Shown here: positions 1 through 11,040 of the stretch, in pieces
Numbering within the stretch: position 1 is the first letter of the stretch
How the letters are laid out: every line of letters starts with the position of its first letter
Source of the DNA: Clostridium paraputrificum
GTDB lineage: Bacteria > Bacillota > Clostridia > Clostridiales > Clostridiaceae
Reading direction: 5' to 3'
DNA: 64,000 nucleotides
Assembly: GCF_900447045.1 (NCBI RefSeq)
Contig: NZ_UAWH01000005.1
Coordinates: forward strand, 1 to 64,000
Notes under the pieces: model-generated
Told to the model about the DNA's origin: nothing
Databases searched by the model: none
The model's input: the letters and a program-made list of their open reading frames with translations, nothing else
Position numbers and translations under genes: made by a program

Positions 1-804
<804 letters not shown>

Positions 805-1000
805 ATGGAGAAATCTAGCAAGCAAGAAGCTTGACTAGTACAAATTAGAATCTGTTTTTTAACTTTCTGTTCAATTTTGAGCGACCAAGTTTTGCTCAAA
901 TGTTCTTTGAAAATTGCACATAATTATATAGATATGTTAATACAACATAGCCAAGAAATATTCTTTGTAACTTAGTTTTAAAACTAATATCATGACAATA

Positions 1001-3893
<2,893 letters not shown>

Positions 3894-3962
3894 AGTTAAA
3901 AATATTTCAATAATTGTGTGCAATTTTCAGAGAATAAAATCAAAGATTTTGAATCTGAAGTA

Positions 3963-4080
3963 ATCTGGTGATGATGGCATAGAGGAAACACTCCTTCCCA
4001 TACCGAACAGGAAAGTTAAGCTCTATAGCGCCGATGGTACTGCATGGGAGACTGTGTGGGAGAGTAGGATGTTGCCAGGT
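3963..4080 (+). rRNA. rrf: 5S ribosomal RNA
   Basis: A 118-base segment with the 5S landmarks 'ccataccgaacaggaaagtt' in loop B/C and 'gatggtactgcatgggagac' in helix IV. Its termini (atctggtgat and gttgccaggt) can pair as helix I. It sits 70 bases after 23S, completing a 16S-23S-5S operon that continues into tRNA-Phe. Confidence 0.96.
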
Positions 4081-4089
4081 TTTTATTTT

Positions 4090-4165
<76 letters not shown>

Positions 4166-4170
4166 GGAAA

Positions 4171-4201
4171 AAGCACTAACATCTGTTAGTGCTTTTTTAT
4201 T
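4171..4201. terminator. Terminator of the rRNA operon, shared with bcp
   Basis: Perfect stem aagcactaac / gttagtgctt with loop 'atct', followed by a T run on the plus strand. A-rich flank gives a T run on the minus strand too, so it can also end the convergent bcp transcript. Confidence 0.9.
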
Positions 4202-4202
4202 T

Positions 4203-4655
4203 TTATAAAATTTCTAAAATAGATTCTATATGTCCTTTTACTTTTACTTTTCTAAATTCATGAGTTAAGATACCATTCTCATCAATTATAAATGTGCTTC
4301 TTTCAATTCCTAGTACCTTTTTTCCATACATATTCTTTTCTTTTATAACGTCATATAATGAGCATACTACTTTTTCTTCATCACTTAAAAGAATAAAAGG
4401 TAATTCAAATTTTTTAATAAACTTATCATGAGAAGTTAGTGTGTCTTTACTAATTCCTATAACTATAGCATTTTTATCATTAATTATAGTATGGTTATCC
4501 CTAAAGTCACAGGCTTCAGTTGTACAACCAGGAGTATTGTCCTTTGGATAAAAATAAAGAATAACTTTTTTACCTCTATAATCACTAAGTTTATGTTTCT
4601 TATTATCAGATCCCATAAGTTCAAAATCTGGGGTTAATTCACCTATTTTTAACAT
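4203..4655 (-). CDS. bcp: Thioredoxin-dependent thiol peroxidase (peroxiredoxin Q/Bcp)
   Basis: A 150-aa peroxiredoxin that reduces hydrogen peroxide and organic hydroperoxides in the cytoplasm using thioredoxin-type donors. The family block [10 protein letters not shown] is seen at residues 42-51, giving peroxidatic Cys44 and resolving Cys49 (five residues apart, as in atypical two-Cys BCP). The upstream YPKDNTPGC context is typical, and length matches the family. The start ATG has AGGTAG as ribosome-binding site. It stands alone, convergent to the rRNA operon. No peroxide-responsive operator was recognised upstream. Confidence 0.95.
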   Translation of the reverse strand: MLKIGELTPDFELMGSDNKKHKLSDYRGKKVILYFYPKDNTPGCTTEACDFRDNHTIINDKNAIVIGISKDTLTSHDKFIKKFELPFILLSDEEKVVCSLYDVIKEKNMYGKKVLGIERSTFIIDENGILTHEFRKVKVKGHIESILEIL

Positions 4656-4808
4656 GTTTATCTACCTCCATTTAATTAAAATATATTATATAATAATTAT
4701 TATCCTTTATCAAGAAGAATATTAGGAGTATAAATAATTAAGTTGTTATAAACAAATAATACTGATAAAATGTAATTAACCCTAAATTTTTAATAAAGGA
4801 GACTAATA

Positions 4809-5555
4809 ATGGAAAATAAGGTATTAGCAGTTGTTGCAGGAAACGAAATTACACAAAAAGATTTAGAGGATATAATAAATAAGTATCCAGAAGATAGAAG
4901 AATGTATTTAAATACAGAAAGAGGTAGAAAAGAGTTATTAGAACAGACTATAGCTTTTGAATTATTTAATAAGTTTGGTAATGAAATAGGATTAGATAAT
5001 ACTGATGAGTATAAAAATACATTAAATAGTTTAGCAAAGGAACTTTTAACTCAAATGTCAGTTCAAAAGATTCTTTCTGATGTAACTGTTACAGAGGAAG
5101 AAATTAAGAAGTTCTATGAAGATAATAAAGAACAATTTATGGATAAAGAAACAGTATCAGCTAAACATATTTTAGTTGAAAGTGAAGATGTAGCTAAGAA
5201 AATAAAAGAAGAGATAGATAATGGTTCAATATCTTTTGAAGATGCTGCAGCTAAATATTCCTCATGTCCTTCAAAAGAAGAAGGTGGCAACCTAGGTGAA
5301 TTTGGAAGAGGAATGATGGTGCCAGAATTCGAAAATATGGCTTTTTCTTCTGAAGTAGGTAAGGTGACTGATCCAGTACAAACTCAATTCGGATATCACT
5401 TAATATTAGTTGAGAAAAAGAATGAACCTAAAGAAAAATCTTTTGAAGAAGTTAAAGATATGGTAGCTAATCAATTAATGCAACAAGCACAACAAAAGAA
5501 ATATGTTGATATGGTACTTGAATTAGAAAGCAAGTATGGAGTAGATAGAAAATAA
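4809..5555 (+). CDS. Cytosolic parvulin-type peptidyl-prolyl isomerase (PpiC/SurA family)
   Basis: The 248-aa protein has an N-terminal SurA-like helical region (about 1-115) and a rotamase domain (about 118-205) with the parvulin landmarks AKHILV, GGNLGEFGRG, MVPEFENMAF and FGYHLI. It would catalyse cis-trans isomerisation of prolyl bonds. Unlike PrsA it has neither signal peptide nor lipobox, so it should act in the cytoplasm. The start is set by 'aaaggag' 8 bases upstream of ATG. Monocistronic, ending at a strong terminator shared with the convergent HAD gene. The client proteins cannot be inferred. Confidence 0.9.
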   Translation: MENKVLAVVAGNEITQKDLEDIINKYPEDRRMYLNTERGRKELLEQTIAFELFNKFGNEIGLDNTDEYKNTLNSLAKELLTQMSVQKILSDVTVTEEEIKKFYEDNKEQFMDKETVSAKHILVESEDVAKKIKEEIDNGSISFEDAAAKYSSCPSKEEGGNLGEFGRGMMVPEFENMAFSSEVGKVTDPVQTQFGYHLILVEKKNEPKEKSFEEVKDMVANQLMQQAQQKKYVDMVLELESKYGVDRK

Positions 5556-5559
5556 TTAA

Positions 5560-5589
5560 AGAAGCCCTATGCGTTAGGGCTTCTTTTTT
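5560..5589. terminator. Bidirectional terminator between the parvulin and HAD genes
   Basis: Stem AGAAGCCCTA / TAGGGCTTCT with loop 'tgcgt' and a T tract; the last bases overlap the end of the convergent HAD gene. Confidence 0.9.
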
Positions 5590-6232
5590 ATAATAATTCT
5601 TTAAAGTTCATTATGTATTTGTCAGCAGTCTCTATTAAATCCTGTTTTTGATACCCTGCAGCTTTATCATATACTGCTATGACTTTCATATTAGCTGATT
5701 TAGCTCCTCTAACAGCTTCTATTATATCTTCAAAGACAATACACTCTGATGGTTTTACATCAAGTCTTGCGGCAGCCATTAAATAAACATCAGGATTAGA
5801 CTTGCTCTTTTTTGCTTCTTCTGTTGTGACTATTGTATCAAAAAGATTATAAATCTCTCTCTTTTTTAAAACAGCTTCTAATAGAGGATAGGAATTGCTT
5901 GTAGCTAGTCCTATTTTTATTCCCTTATCTTTTAAATGTGTAAGTAATTCTAGTACACCTTCTTTTAAGTTGACATCTTCCAAATAATGTTTATAAGCCA
6001 TGTTGTGCCATGCGTTCATTATTTCATCTAATGAATCATCTAGATGGAATCTATTTTTAAAATAAACAGCTGTTTCTTGAAAGCTTAAATGATTTATTTC
6101 GTCTTTTAAATTTTGAGGCATTTCATATCCTTTTTCATTTAAGTAATCTATATCTATTTGTTCCCATATCCACATTGAATCAACTAAAGTTCCATCCAAG
6201 TCAAATATGGCGCCTTTTATATTAGTAAACAT
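5588..6232 (-). CDS. HAD-superfamily phosphatase/phosphomutase (beta-PGM-like)
   Basis: A 214-aa haloacid-dehalogenase hydrolase. Motif I is FDLDGTLVDS (nucleophile Asp11, acid/base Asp13), followed by an alpha-helical cap (about 18-80), motif II in LATSNS, and motif III/IV in VFEDIIEAVRGAK. This arrangement fits the phosphoglycolate phosphatase / beta-phosphoglucomutase branch (subfamily IA). The substrate is probably a small phosphorylated sugar or intermediate but cannot be read from sequence. Expression starts from ATG 6232 with GAGGTGAGC upstream on the minus strand. Confidence 0.85.
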   Translation of the reverse strand: MFTNIKGAIFDLDGTLVDSMWIWEQIDIDYLNEKGYEMPQNLKDEINHLSFQETAVYFKNRFHLDDSLDEIMNAWHNMAYKHYLEDVNLKEGVLELLTHLKDKGIKIGLATSNSYPLLEAVLKKREIYNLFDTIVTTEEAKKSKSNPDVYLMAAARLDVKPSECIVFEDIIEAVRGAKSANMKVIAVYDKAAGYQKQDLIETADKYIMNFKELL

Positions 6233-6551
6233 TGCTCACCTCTTGTATGTAAATATAATTATATGATAACCTAAATATTTAAAATATCATAGATATGAAT
6301 ATAAGAATATATAAATATATATTTATATGGATACATTTTAAATAAAGAAATTAAACCATAAATAGAGCTGTGGGTTCAGAATGAAAGATACAGGAAAAAC
6401 TATAGAAGAATACGAAAGAGAAAATGAAATATTAAACTTAATTCATAAATAAAGACATAATGAAAACTTTGTTAAAGGCATATATTGTAATGTATAAAAT
6501 AAAAGGATTAGCAGATACTATTTAAATAAATTATTAAAGGGAGATAGTATT
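6233..6551. other. Intergenic region with no convincing gene
   Basis: AT-rich spacer between the divergent HAD gene and a small membrane peptide. It contains only a 23-codon reading frame at 6381-6452 without a ribosome-binding site. It probably holds the divergent promoters; no clear consensus pair was assigned. Confidence 0.5.
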
Positions 6552-6656
6552 ATGATTTTTATGGGAATTTGTATTTATGTATTTACTTTAGTTATGGCAT
6601 ATGCGCTATGCAAGGCTGCCAGTATGGACGAGGAATATAAAGAAGATATTAAGTAA
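6552..6656 (+). CDS. Small single-span membrane protein (34 aa), unknown function
   Basis: A 34-codon gene with ribosome-binding site 'aaagggag' (6537-6544) 7 bases before ATG. The product has one hydrophobic helix (about residues 2-20: IFMGICIYVFTLVMAYALC) followed by a short acidic tail (SMDEEYKEDIK). A strong terminator follows directly, as expected for a genuine single-gene transcript. Not recognised beyond resembling unnamed short membrane peptides of clostridia. Its small size makes the call tentative. Confidence 0.6.
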   Translation: MIFMGICIYVFTLVMAYALCKAASMDEEYKEDIK

Positions 6657-6662
6657 AATAAA

Positions 6663-6690
6663 AAAAGCAGACATATGTCTGCTTTTTTTT
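6663..6690. terminator. Terminator after the 34-aa peptide gene
   Basis: AAAAGCAGACATATGTCTGC palindrome followed by eight T residues. It also lies between the peptide gene and the convergent tRNA-Pro. Confidence 0.88.
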
Positions 6691-6693
6691 ATT

Positions 6694-6769
6694 TGGTCGG
6701 GGTGACAGGGATCGAACCTGCGACCTCATGGTCCCAAACCACGCGCGCTCCCATCTGCGCCACACCCCG
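6694..6769 (-). tRNA. tRNA-Pro (anticodon TGG)
   Basis: On the minus strand: acceptor cggggtg pairs with caccccg, anticodon stem cgtgg/ccatg encloses loop tttggga with anticodon TGG (plus-strand 6734-6736), T-loop ggttcgatccc, and an encoded CCA (plus strand tgg at 6694-6696). It is a solitary gene between two protein genes. Confidence 0.97.
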
Positions 6770-6930
6770 TAGCACATATAATATTATATATTTATAATAT
6801 TATATTGTCAAATATAACTTTTATATTAGTGTAAGAAATAATATTAGGTGTATATAGAAGAATATTGATATTAAGTAAAGTATATAGAAGATAATTATGT
6901 GTATAAATATGTCGCTAGAAGCATTTACCG

Positions 6931-6959
6931 TTGTTTCAAGTGAAGGGAAATGTTATAAT
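6931..6959 (+). promoter_or_regulatory. Extended -10 promoter of the NlpC/P60 gene
   Basis: TTGTTT (6931-6936), 17-bp spacer, and TATAAT (6954-6959) preceded by TG at 6951-6952 (extended -10). Transcription would start near 6966, giving a leader of about 60 bases that contains the unusual start-site hairpin. Confidence 0.7.
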
Positions 6960-6993
6960 AAAAAATGTGATTCTAAATAATATAACAAAATAC

Positions 6994-7028
6994 GGGGGGA
7001 GGGATGGTCAAAACGACCACATATAATG
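6994..7028 (+). promoter_or_regulatory. Translation start region with hairpin between Shine-Dalgarno and ATG
   Basis: A very strong SD (GGGGGGAGGG, 6994-7003) lies 22 bases before ATG 7026, too far for normal initiation. A 5-bp hairpin TGGTC-aaaac-GACCA (7005-7019) fits exactly between them. Folding it would reduce the effective distance to about 7 bases. An ATG at 7004 touches the SD and opens a different 36-codon frame, so it is unlikely to be used. Confidence 0.6.
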
Positions 7029-8258
7029 AAAAAAAAGTTTTTATCTGCAATTGTTGCGGGTATAATGGCGATTACATTAATAGTACCACCTATGGCAGTA
7101 AGTGCTACTCCTGATAGTGGACAAGTACAAGAAGCTAGACAGAAGTATGAAGAATTAACTAAAAAAATTAATGAAATCGATAGACAAATCCAAGTTTTAG
7201 ATAATCAAATAGTTCCATTAGTAGAGAAGATAAATAGTAATAAGAATGAAATTTCAAATATAAATAGAGAAATAGATAATGCAAATAAAGAAATAGAGCA
7301 AGCAAAAGAAGAAATAGTTGGTCAAGAAGAACTATTAGGTAAAAGATTAAGAGAGTTGTACAAGTCAGGTGGACAAACTAGTTACATATCACTAATTTTT
7401 TCAGCAGAAAGCTTTAGTGATTTAATAACTAAGATAGATTCTGCTTCTAGATTAGTTAAACTTGATCAACAGGTTGTTGAAGAGTTATTAGAAAAGCAAG
7501 AGCAACTTGATGAAAAGGTTAAGTCTTTAGAAGTTAAGGGCGAAGAGATAAAGAAGATAAATGAGGATATACAAAAGAAACTACAAGATTTTGAATCTAA
7601 AAAAGATGAGCAACAAGTGTTAATAAATCAAGCAGAAAGCGAACAAAAAGAGTTTGATAGACTTTACTTAGCAGACCTTGAAAGAGAAATAGTAAAAGGC
7701 TTGGTTAATATTTGTTATGATTCTAGTAATTCAAGACAAAGCCTAGAAAATGCAGTTTTTCAATTAAGAGCTTTAAGAAAGGGACAACTTAAGAGCCCTA
7801 TAGTAGATTCTGAGGTGGTAGACGCGATAGAAAATGCTAAGAAGCTAATTGAAAAGAAAAAAGCAGAAGAAGCTGCGGCTAATGCACCTAATAGGGGAAA
7901 TGGTTCTACTGTAACTGGTAGTGCATCAGCTATATTAAATGAAGCGTACAAGCATATTGGAAAGCCTTATGTTTGGGGTGCTACTGGACCTAATTCCTTT
8001 GACTGTTCTGGATTTACATCTTATGTTTATAAAAATGCAGCAGGGATAAATATAGGAAGAACTACAAAAAATCAAATATATGCAGGAAGAGAAGTTTCTA
8101 GATCTGAATTACAACCTGGAGACTTAGTGTTCCCACATGCTGACCATGTAGGTATTTATGTAGGTGATGGCAAGATGATACATTCACCTAAACCAGGTAA
8201 GAATGTAGAAGTTATACCTATGTATGGTTTCTGGAGAGCTAGAAGAATATTGAATTAA
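7026..8258 (+). CDS. Secreted PcsB/CwlO-like peptidoglycan endopeptidase (coiled coil + NlpC/P60)
   Basis: The 410-aa product has a signal peptide (about 1-28, MKKKFLSAIVAG...AVSAT), a long Lys/Glu-rich coiled coil (about 35-220), a linker, and a C-terminal NlpC/P60 cysteine-peptidase domain (about 300-408). The catalytic Cys lies in NSFDCSGFTSYVY and the His in HADHVGIYVG. Such enzymes cleave stem-peptide bonds in peptidoglycan at division or growth sites. The coiled-coil region is the part through which FtsEX regulates PcsB and CwlO; ftsEX lies at 23.9 kb in this window, so a functional link is a reasonable inference. It has its own promoter and terminator. Confidence 0.93.
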   Translation: MKKKFLSAIVAGIMAITLIVPPMAVSATPDSGQVQEARQKYEELTKKINEIDRQIQVLDNQIVPLVEKINSNKNEISNINREIDNANKEIEQAKEEIVGQEELLGKRLRELYKSGGQTSYISLIFSAESFSDLITKIDSASRLVKLDQQVVEELLEKQEQLDEKVKSLEVKGEEIKKINEDIQKKLQDFESKKDEQQVLINQAESEQKEFDRLYLADLEREIVKGLVNICYDSSNSRQSLENAVFQLRALRKGQLKSPIVDSEVVDAIENAKKLIEKKKAEEAAANAPNRGNGSTVTGSASAILNEAYKHIGKPYVWGATGPNSFDCSGFTSYVYKNAAGINIGRTTKNQIYAGREVSRSELQPGDLVFPHADHVGIYVGDGKMIHSPKPGKNVEVIPMYGFWRARRILN

Positions 8259-8262
8259 TATG

Positions 8263-8290
8263 AAAGAGGGCAAAGTTTTGCTCTCTTTTT
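8263..8290 (+). terminator. Terminator of the NlpC/P60 gene
   Basis: Stem AAAGAGgGCAAA / TTTGCtCTCTTT followed by T residues, immediately before dispersed element copy A. Confidence 0.88.
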
Positions 8291-8294
8291 TGAT

Positions 8295-8472
8295 GTCTAG
8301 GAAAATATAAAGTTTTAATAAATTATAAATTAAAGGTGTTATTATAATTTCATATTAAAAATAATGATAACTTTATAGTTTCTTTACCTTTAGTAGGAAT
8401 GAAATAGATATTTTTTTTGTAACTTGGAGCTTGCGACGGAACAAGCAAAATAAATATCCGGCCTACTTTTTT
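8295..8472 (+). repeat. Dispersed two-stem intergenic element, copy A
   Basis: Longest copy of a family repeated at 11657, 28068, 41098 and 51957. Stem 1 starts at GTCTAGGAAAATATAAAGTT and closes with AACTTTATAgTTTC (8370-8383), enclosing an enlarged loop. The conserved box TTTACCTTTAGTA follows. Stem 2 pairs AGTAGG (8392-8397) with CCTACT (8462-8467) and GATATTT (8407-8413) with AAATATC (8452-8458). The apical part reads ACTTGGAGCTTGCGACGGAA, with GCTTG (8429-8433) pairing to CAAGC (8442-8446). A T run follows stem 2 as in a terminator. The next gene has its own promoter downstream. Confidence 0.8.
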
Positions 8473-8533
8473 GTAGACATAAGAATGTAAAAGTTAAGAT
8501 TTTATAGTTAAATTGCAGCTTTATTAATTTAGT

Positions 8534-8562
8534 TTGTGAATAAATTGATATTAATGTATAAT
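8534..8562 (+). promoter_or_regulatory. Promoter of trmN6-rsmI
   Basis: TTGTGA (8534-8539), 17-bp spacer, TATAAT (8557-8562), 31 bases before the start codon. It lies downstream of element A, so that element is not part of this leader. Confidence 0.6.
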
Positions 8563-8593
8563 GATATGGATATTTTTTAAGAGAGGTTTTGAA

Positions 8594-9349
8594 ATGAGTA
8601 ATTTAGATAAACTTGTGTTAAATGATGAGTCTATAGATGATTTACAGCTAAAAGGATTAAAGCTAATTCAAAAGAAAGATGCTTTTAGATTTGGCGTTGA
8701 TGCTGTTTTATTATCTGACTTTTCAAGAGTAAAGAGCAAACATAGGGTTATAGATTTATGTTCAGGAACTGGTATAATTCCTTTTTTATTAATGGGAAAA
8801 TATAATCCAGAAGAGGTTGTGGCTTTAGAAATACAAAATGATATGGCTGATATGGCAGAGAGAAGTGTAAAGTTAAATTCTTTAGAAGATAAGATAAAGG
8901 TATATAATAGAGATCTAAAAGATATAGACTTCTTAAAGAGTATTGGAAGATTTGATGTGTTAACAGTAAATCCTCCTTATAAGATTAATAATGGGGGTAT
9001 AGTAAATCCATCAGACAAGTTAGCTATAGCTAGACATGAAGTAATGTGTACTTTAGAGGATGTTATTAAGGCTGCGAGGACATTGCTTAAAGATAATGGA
9101 AGGATGTATATGGTACATAGACCAGAAAGATTAGCAGATATAATGGTTTTAATGAGAAAGTATAAGATAGAACCAAAGAGAGTAAGGATGGTTCATCCTA
9201 ACACTAAAAAGGCACCTAATATTGTTCTTATTGAAGGGCAAAGGGACGGTGGAAGCTTTTTAAAGTGGGAAGAATCATTATATGTATACAATGATAATGG
9301 TGAATATAGTGATGAGATAAATAGAATTTACGGAAGGAGTGAAGTGTAA
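8594..9349 (+). CDS. trmN6: tRNA1(Val) adenine-37 N6-methyltransferase-like protein
   Basis: A class I SAM methyltransferase of 251 aa. It shows motif I VIDLCSGTGIIPFLL, the acidic loop VALEIQ, and the amino-methyltransferase motif NPPY in TVNPPYK. The FRFGVDAVLLSDF start block is typical of the YabB/TrmN6 family, which methylates N6 of A37 in tRNA1-Val. ATG 8594 is preferred over an upstream frame extension because GAGAGG lies 8 bases before it and the conserved sequence starts here. The stop codon TAA overlaps the ATG of rsmI by one base, so the two RNA methyltransferases are translationally coupled. Confidence 0.88.
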   Translation: MSNLDKLVLNDESIDDLQLKGLKLIQKKDAFRFGVDAVLLSDFSRVKSKHRVIDLCSGTGIIPFLLMGKYNPEEVVALEIQNDMADMAERSVKLNSLEDKIKVYNRDLKDIDFLKSIGRFDVLTVNPPYKINNGGIVNPSDKLAIARHEVMCTLEDVIKAARTLLKDNGRMYMVHRPERLADIMVLMRKYKIEPKRVRMVHPNTKKAPNIVLIEGQRDGGSFLKWEESLYVYNDNGEYSDEINRIYGRSEV

Positions 9350-10194
9350 TGACAATAGGAAAGCTTTTTTTAGTTCCTACACCAATAGGAAATTTGAAGG
9401 ACATAACCTTAAGAGCGTTAGAGGTATTAAAATCTGTAGATATTATAGCTGCAGAAGATACTAGACAATCATTAAAGTTATTAAATCATTTTGAAATAAA
9501 GAAATCCTTGATTAGCTACCATCAACATAATGAACAAGGAAAAAGTGAAGAAATTATAGATAGATTAGAAAGAGGAGAGAATATAGCATTAGTTACAGAT
9601 GCAGGAACGCCTGGAATATCTGATCCAGGAGCTATTATTGTAAGTAGGTGTATTGAAAAACAAATTCCATTTGAAGTGTTACCTGGAGCTACAGCAATAA
9701 CAACTGCATTAATTTACTCGGGACTAGATACAACTAAGTTTATTTTTAGGGGATTCATTCCAAGAGAAACTAAAGAACGAAAAATACTTCTTGAAGAGAT
9801 AAAAGATGTTAAGGAATCCATAATAATATATGAATCTCCACATAGACTTTTATCAACATTAGATTTAATATACAATAATTTAGGTAATAGAAAGATAGCT
9901 GTATGTAGAGAGTTGACGAAATTACATGAAGAGATAATTAGAGGAAGTATAGAAGAGGTTATTAAGATCTTTGAAGAAAGAACTATAAAGGGAGAATTTG
10001 TTTTAGTTATTGAAGGTAAGCAGCAAGAAATGATAGAGGAAGAGAATAGAAAGAAGTGGGAGAACCTAACTATAAGAGAGCATATAGTATACTACATAGA
10101 AAATGGTTCTAGTAAAAAGGATGCAATTAAGTTAGTTGCTAAAGATAGAAATGTTCCTAAGGGAGAGATATATAAGCATTCCACAGATATTTAG
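9349..10194 (+). CDS. rsmI: 16S rRNA (cytidine-1402-2'-O)-methyltransferase RsmI
   Basis: The 281-aa protein belongs to the tetrapyrrole-methylase fold family. Diagnostic blocks are VPTPIGNLKDITLRAL, AAEDTRQSLKLL, LVTDAGTPGISDPG and FRGFIPRETKER, followed by ESPHRL. It 2'-O-methylates C1402 in the ribosomal P site. Length matches typical RsmI (about 280 aa). The gene overlaps trmN6 by one base (taATG), with GGAGTG as ribosome-binding site inside the upstream gene. Confidence 0.96.
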   Translation: MTIGKLFLVPTPIGNLKDITLRALEVLKSVDIIAAEDTRQSLKLLNHFEIKKSLISYHQHNEQGKSEEIIDRLERGENIALVTDAGTPGISDPGAIIVSRCIEKQIPFEVLPGATAITTALIYSGLDTTKFIFRGFIPRETKERKILLEEIKDVKESIIIYESPHRLLSTLDLIYNNLGNRKIAVCRELTKLHEEIIRGSIEEVIKIFEERTIKGEFVLVIEGKQQEMIEEENRKKWENLTIREHIVYYIENGSSKKDAIKLVAKDRNVPKGEIYKHSTDI

Positions 10195-10245
10195 CATATA
10201 TAAGGCTTTGTTATTTAAAAAGTTCGTACTTTCTTAGGAATTAAA

Positions 10246-10271
10246 AAAGACCTCTGGGGATAGAGGTCTTT
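10246..10271. terminator. Bidirectional terminator between rsmI and abrB
   Basis: Stem AAAGACCTCT / AGAGGTCTTT. The T run is better on the minus strand, so it primarily ends the abrB transcript and probably also serves rsmI. Confidence 0.8.
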
Positions 10272-10307
10272 CTAAATAAGAGATTTTGGGGAAATCTCTC
10301 TATATTA

Positions 10308-10553
10308 TTATTTATTATTTCTTATTTCTTCTAAACACTTTTTACAGATGTTTTTACCTTTATAGTTTATAACATCTCTAGCGTCACCACAGAAAATACA
10401 AGCTGGTTCATATTTCTTTAATATAATTTGTTCACCGTCAACGTATATTTCTAAAGCGTCTTTTTCAGCTATGTCTAATGTTCTTCTTAATTCTATAGGA
10501 ATTACTATTCTTCCTAGTTCATCTACTCTTCTTACTACACCTGTTGATTTCAT
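10308..10553 (-). CDS. abrB: AbrB-family transition-state regulator
   Basis: An 81-aa DNA-binding protein with the AbrB swapped-hairpin N-domain MKSTGVVRRVDELGRIVIPI and conserved LRRTLDIAEKDALEIYV. A Cys-rich C-terminal part (CIFCGDARD...CKKCLEE) may bind metal or stabilise oligomers. In clostridia AbrB controls the transition from exponential growth to solvent/sporulation phase and is repressed by Spo0A. I set the start at the ATG (10553) that has GGAGG 9 bases upstream; the in-frame ATG at 10589 has no SD and overlaps a Spo0A-box sequence. It is divergent from the DUF1836 gene. Confidence 0.93.
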   Translation of the reverse strand: MKSTGVVRRVDELGRIVIPIELRRTLDIAEKDALEIYVDGEQIILKKYEPACIFCGDARDVINYKGKNICKKCLEEIRNNK

Positions 10554-10581
10554 AAAAGTTTTCCTCCTTGATTTCGCATCT

Positions 10582-10588
10582 TTCGACA
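10582..10588 (-). promoter_or_regulatory. Candidate Spo0A box in the abrB leader
   Basis: TGTCGAA on the minus strand (plus TTCGACA), an exact match to the 0A-box core TGNCGAA. It lies about 30 bases upstream of the abrB start. Repression of abrB by Spo0A~P is established in Bacillus and clostridia; binding here is inferred. Confidence 0.6.
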
Positions 10589-10597
10589 TTTTACTAT

Positions 10598-11040
10598 GCT
10601 ATGTTACCAAAATTGTAATTTAAAGTCAACCAAAAAATCAAAAATATTTTCATAAATTACAAAATTCTATCTAAAAGTATGTTATAAATAGAATATACTA
10701 CCATAAAAATGAATTGTCAATACTTTACAATTAAAAAATGAAAATAAATATTTTTATTACAAACGGCTTGTCCTCTTGTTTTGAGAGACTAATAAGAAAA
10801 TGTATAATTAAAGTTCAAAAAAAAATAGAAAAAAATAAACAAAAAATGTTAATTAATAATTGTCAAATATGATGAATTAATATAATATAATGTCGAAAGA
10901 ATGATAACAATAATATGAATTAAATTCATAATTTATGAAAATACTAAAAATATATATTATAATGCTAAAAGTAACTTGTAATAAGTTTTTATATACTATA
11001 TAATATATTTAGAGAATAAAAGTTAAAGGTGGAAGTAAGT
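10598..11040. other. Long AT-rich divergent promoter region of abrB and the DUF1836 gene
   Basis: About 440 bases without a gene. It contains two TGTCGAA-type Spo0A box matches (10582-10588 at the edge, and 10891-10897) and several TATAAT-like sequences (for example near 10880-10890), consistent with multiple phase-regulated promoters. No RNA structure was recognised. Confidence 0.55.
10891..10897 (+). promoter_or_regulatory. Candidate Spo0A box upstream of the DUF1836 gene
   Basis: TGTCGAA match to the 0A-box core, about 145 bases before ATG 11041 and just after a TATAATATAAT stretch. A single 7-mer match in AT-rich DNA is weak on its own; the second box facing abrB raises its credibility. 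Confidence 0.4.

Noticed and set aside
6381-6452. 23-codon reading frame upstream of the 34-aa peptide gene
   Set aside because: No ribosome-binding site, no hydrophobic or conserved feature, and no terminator linked to it.
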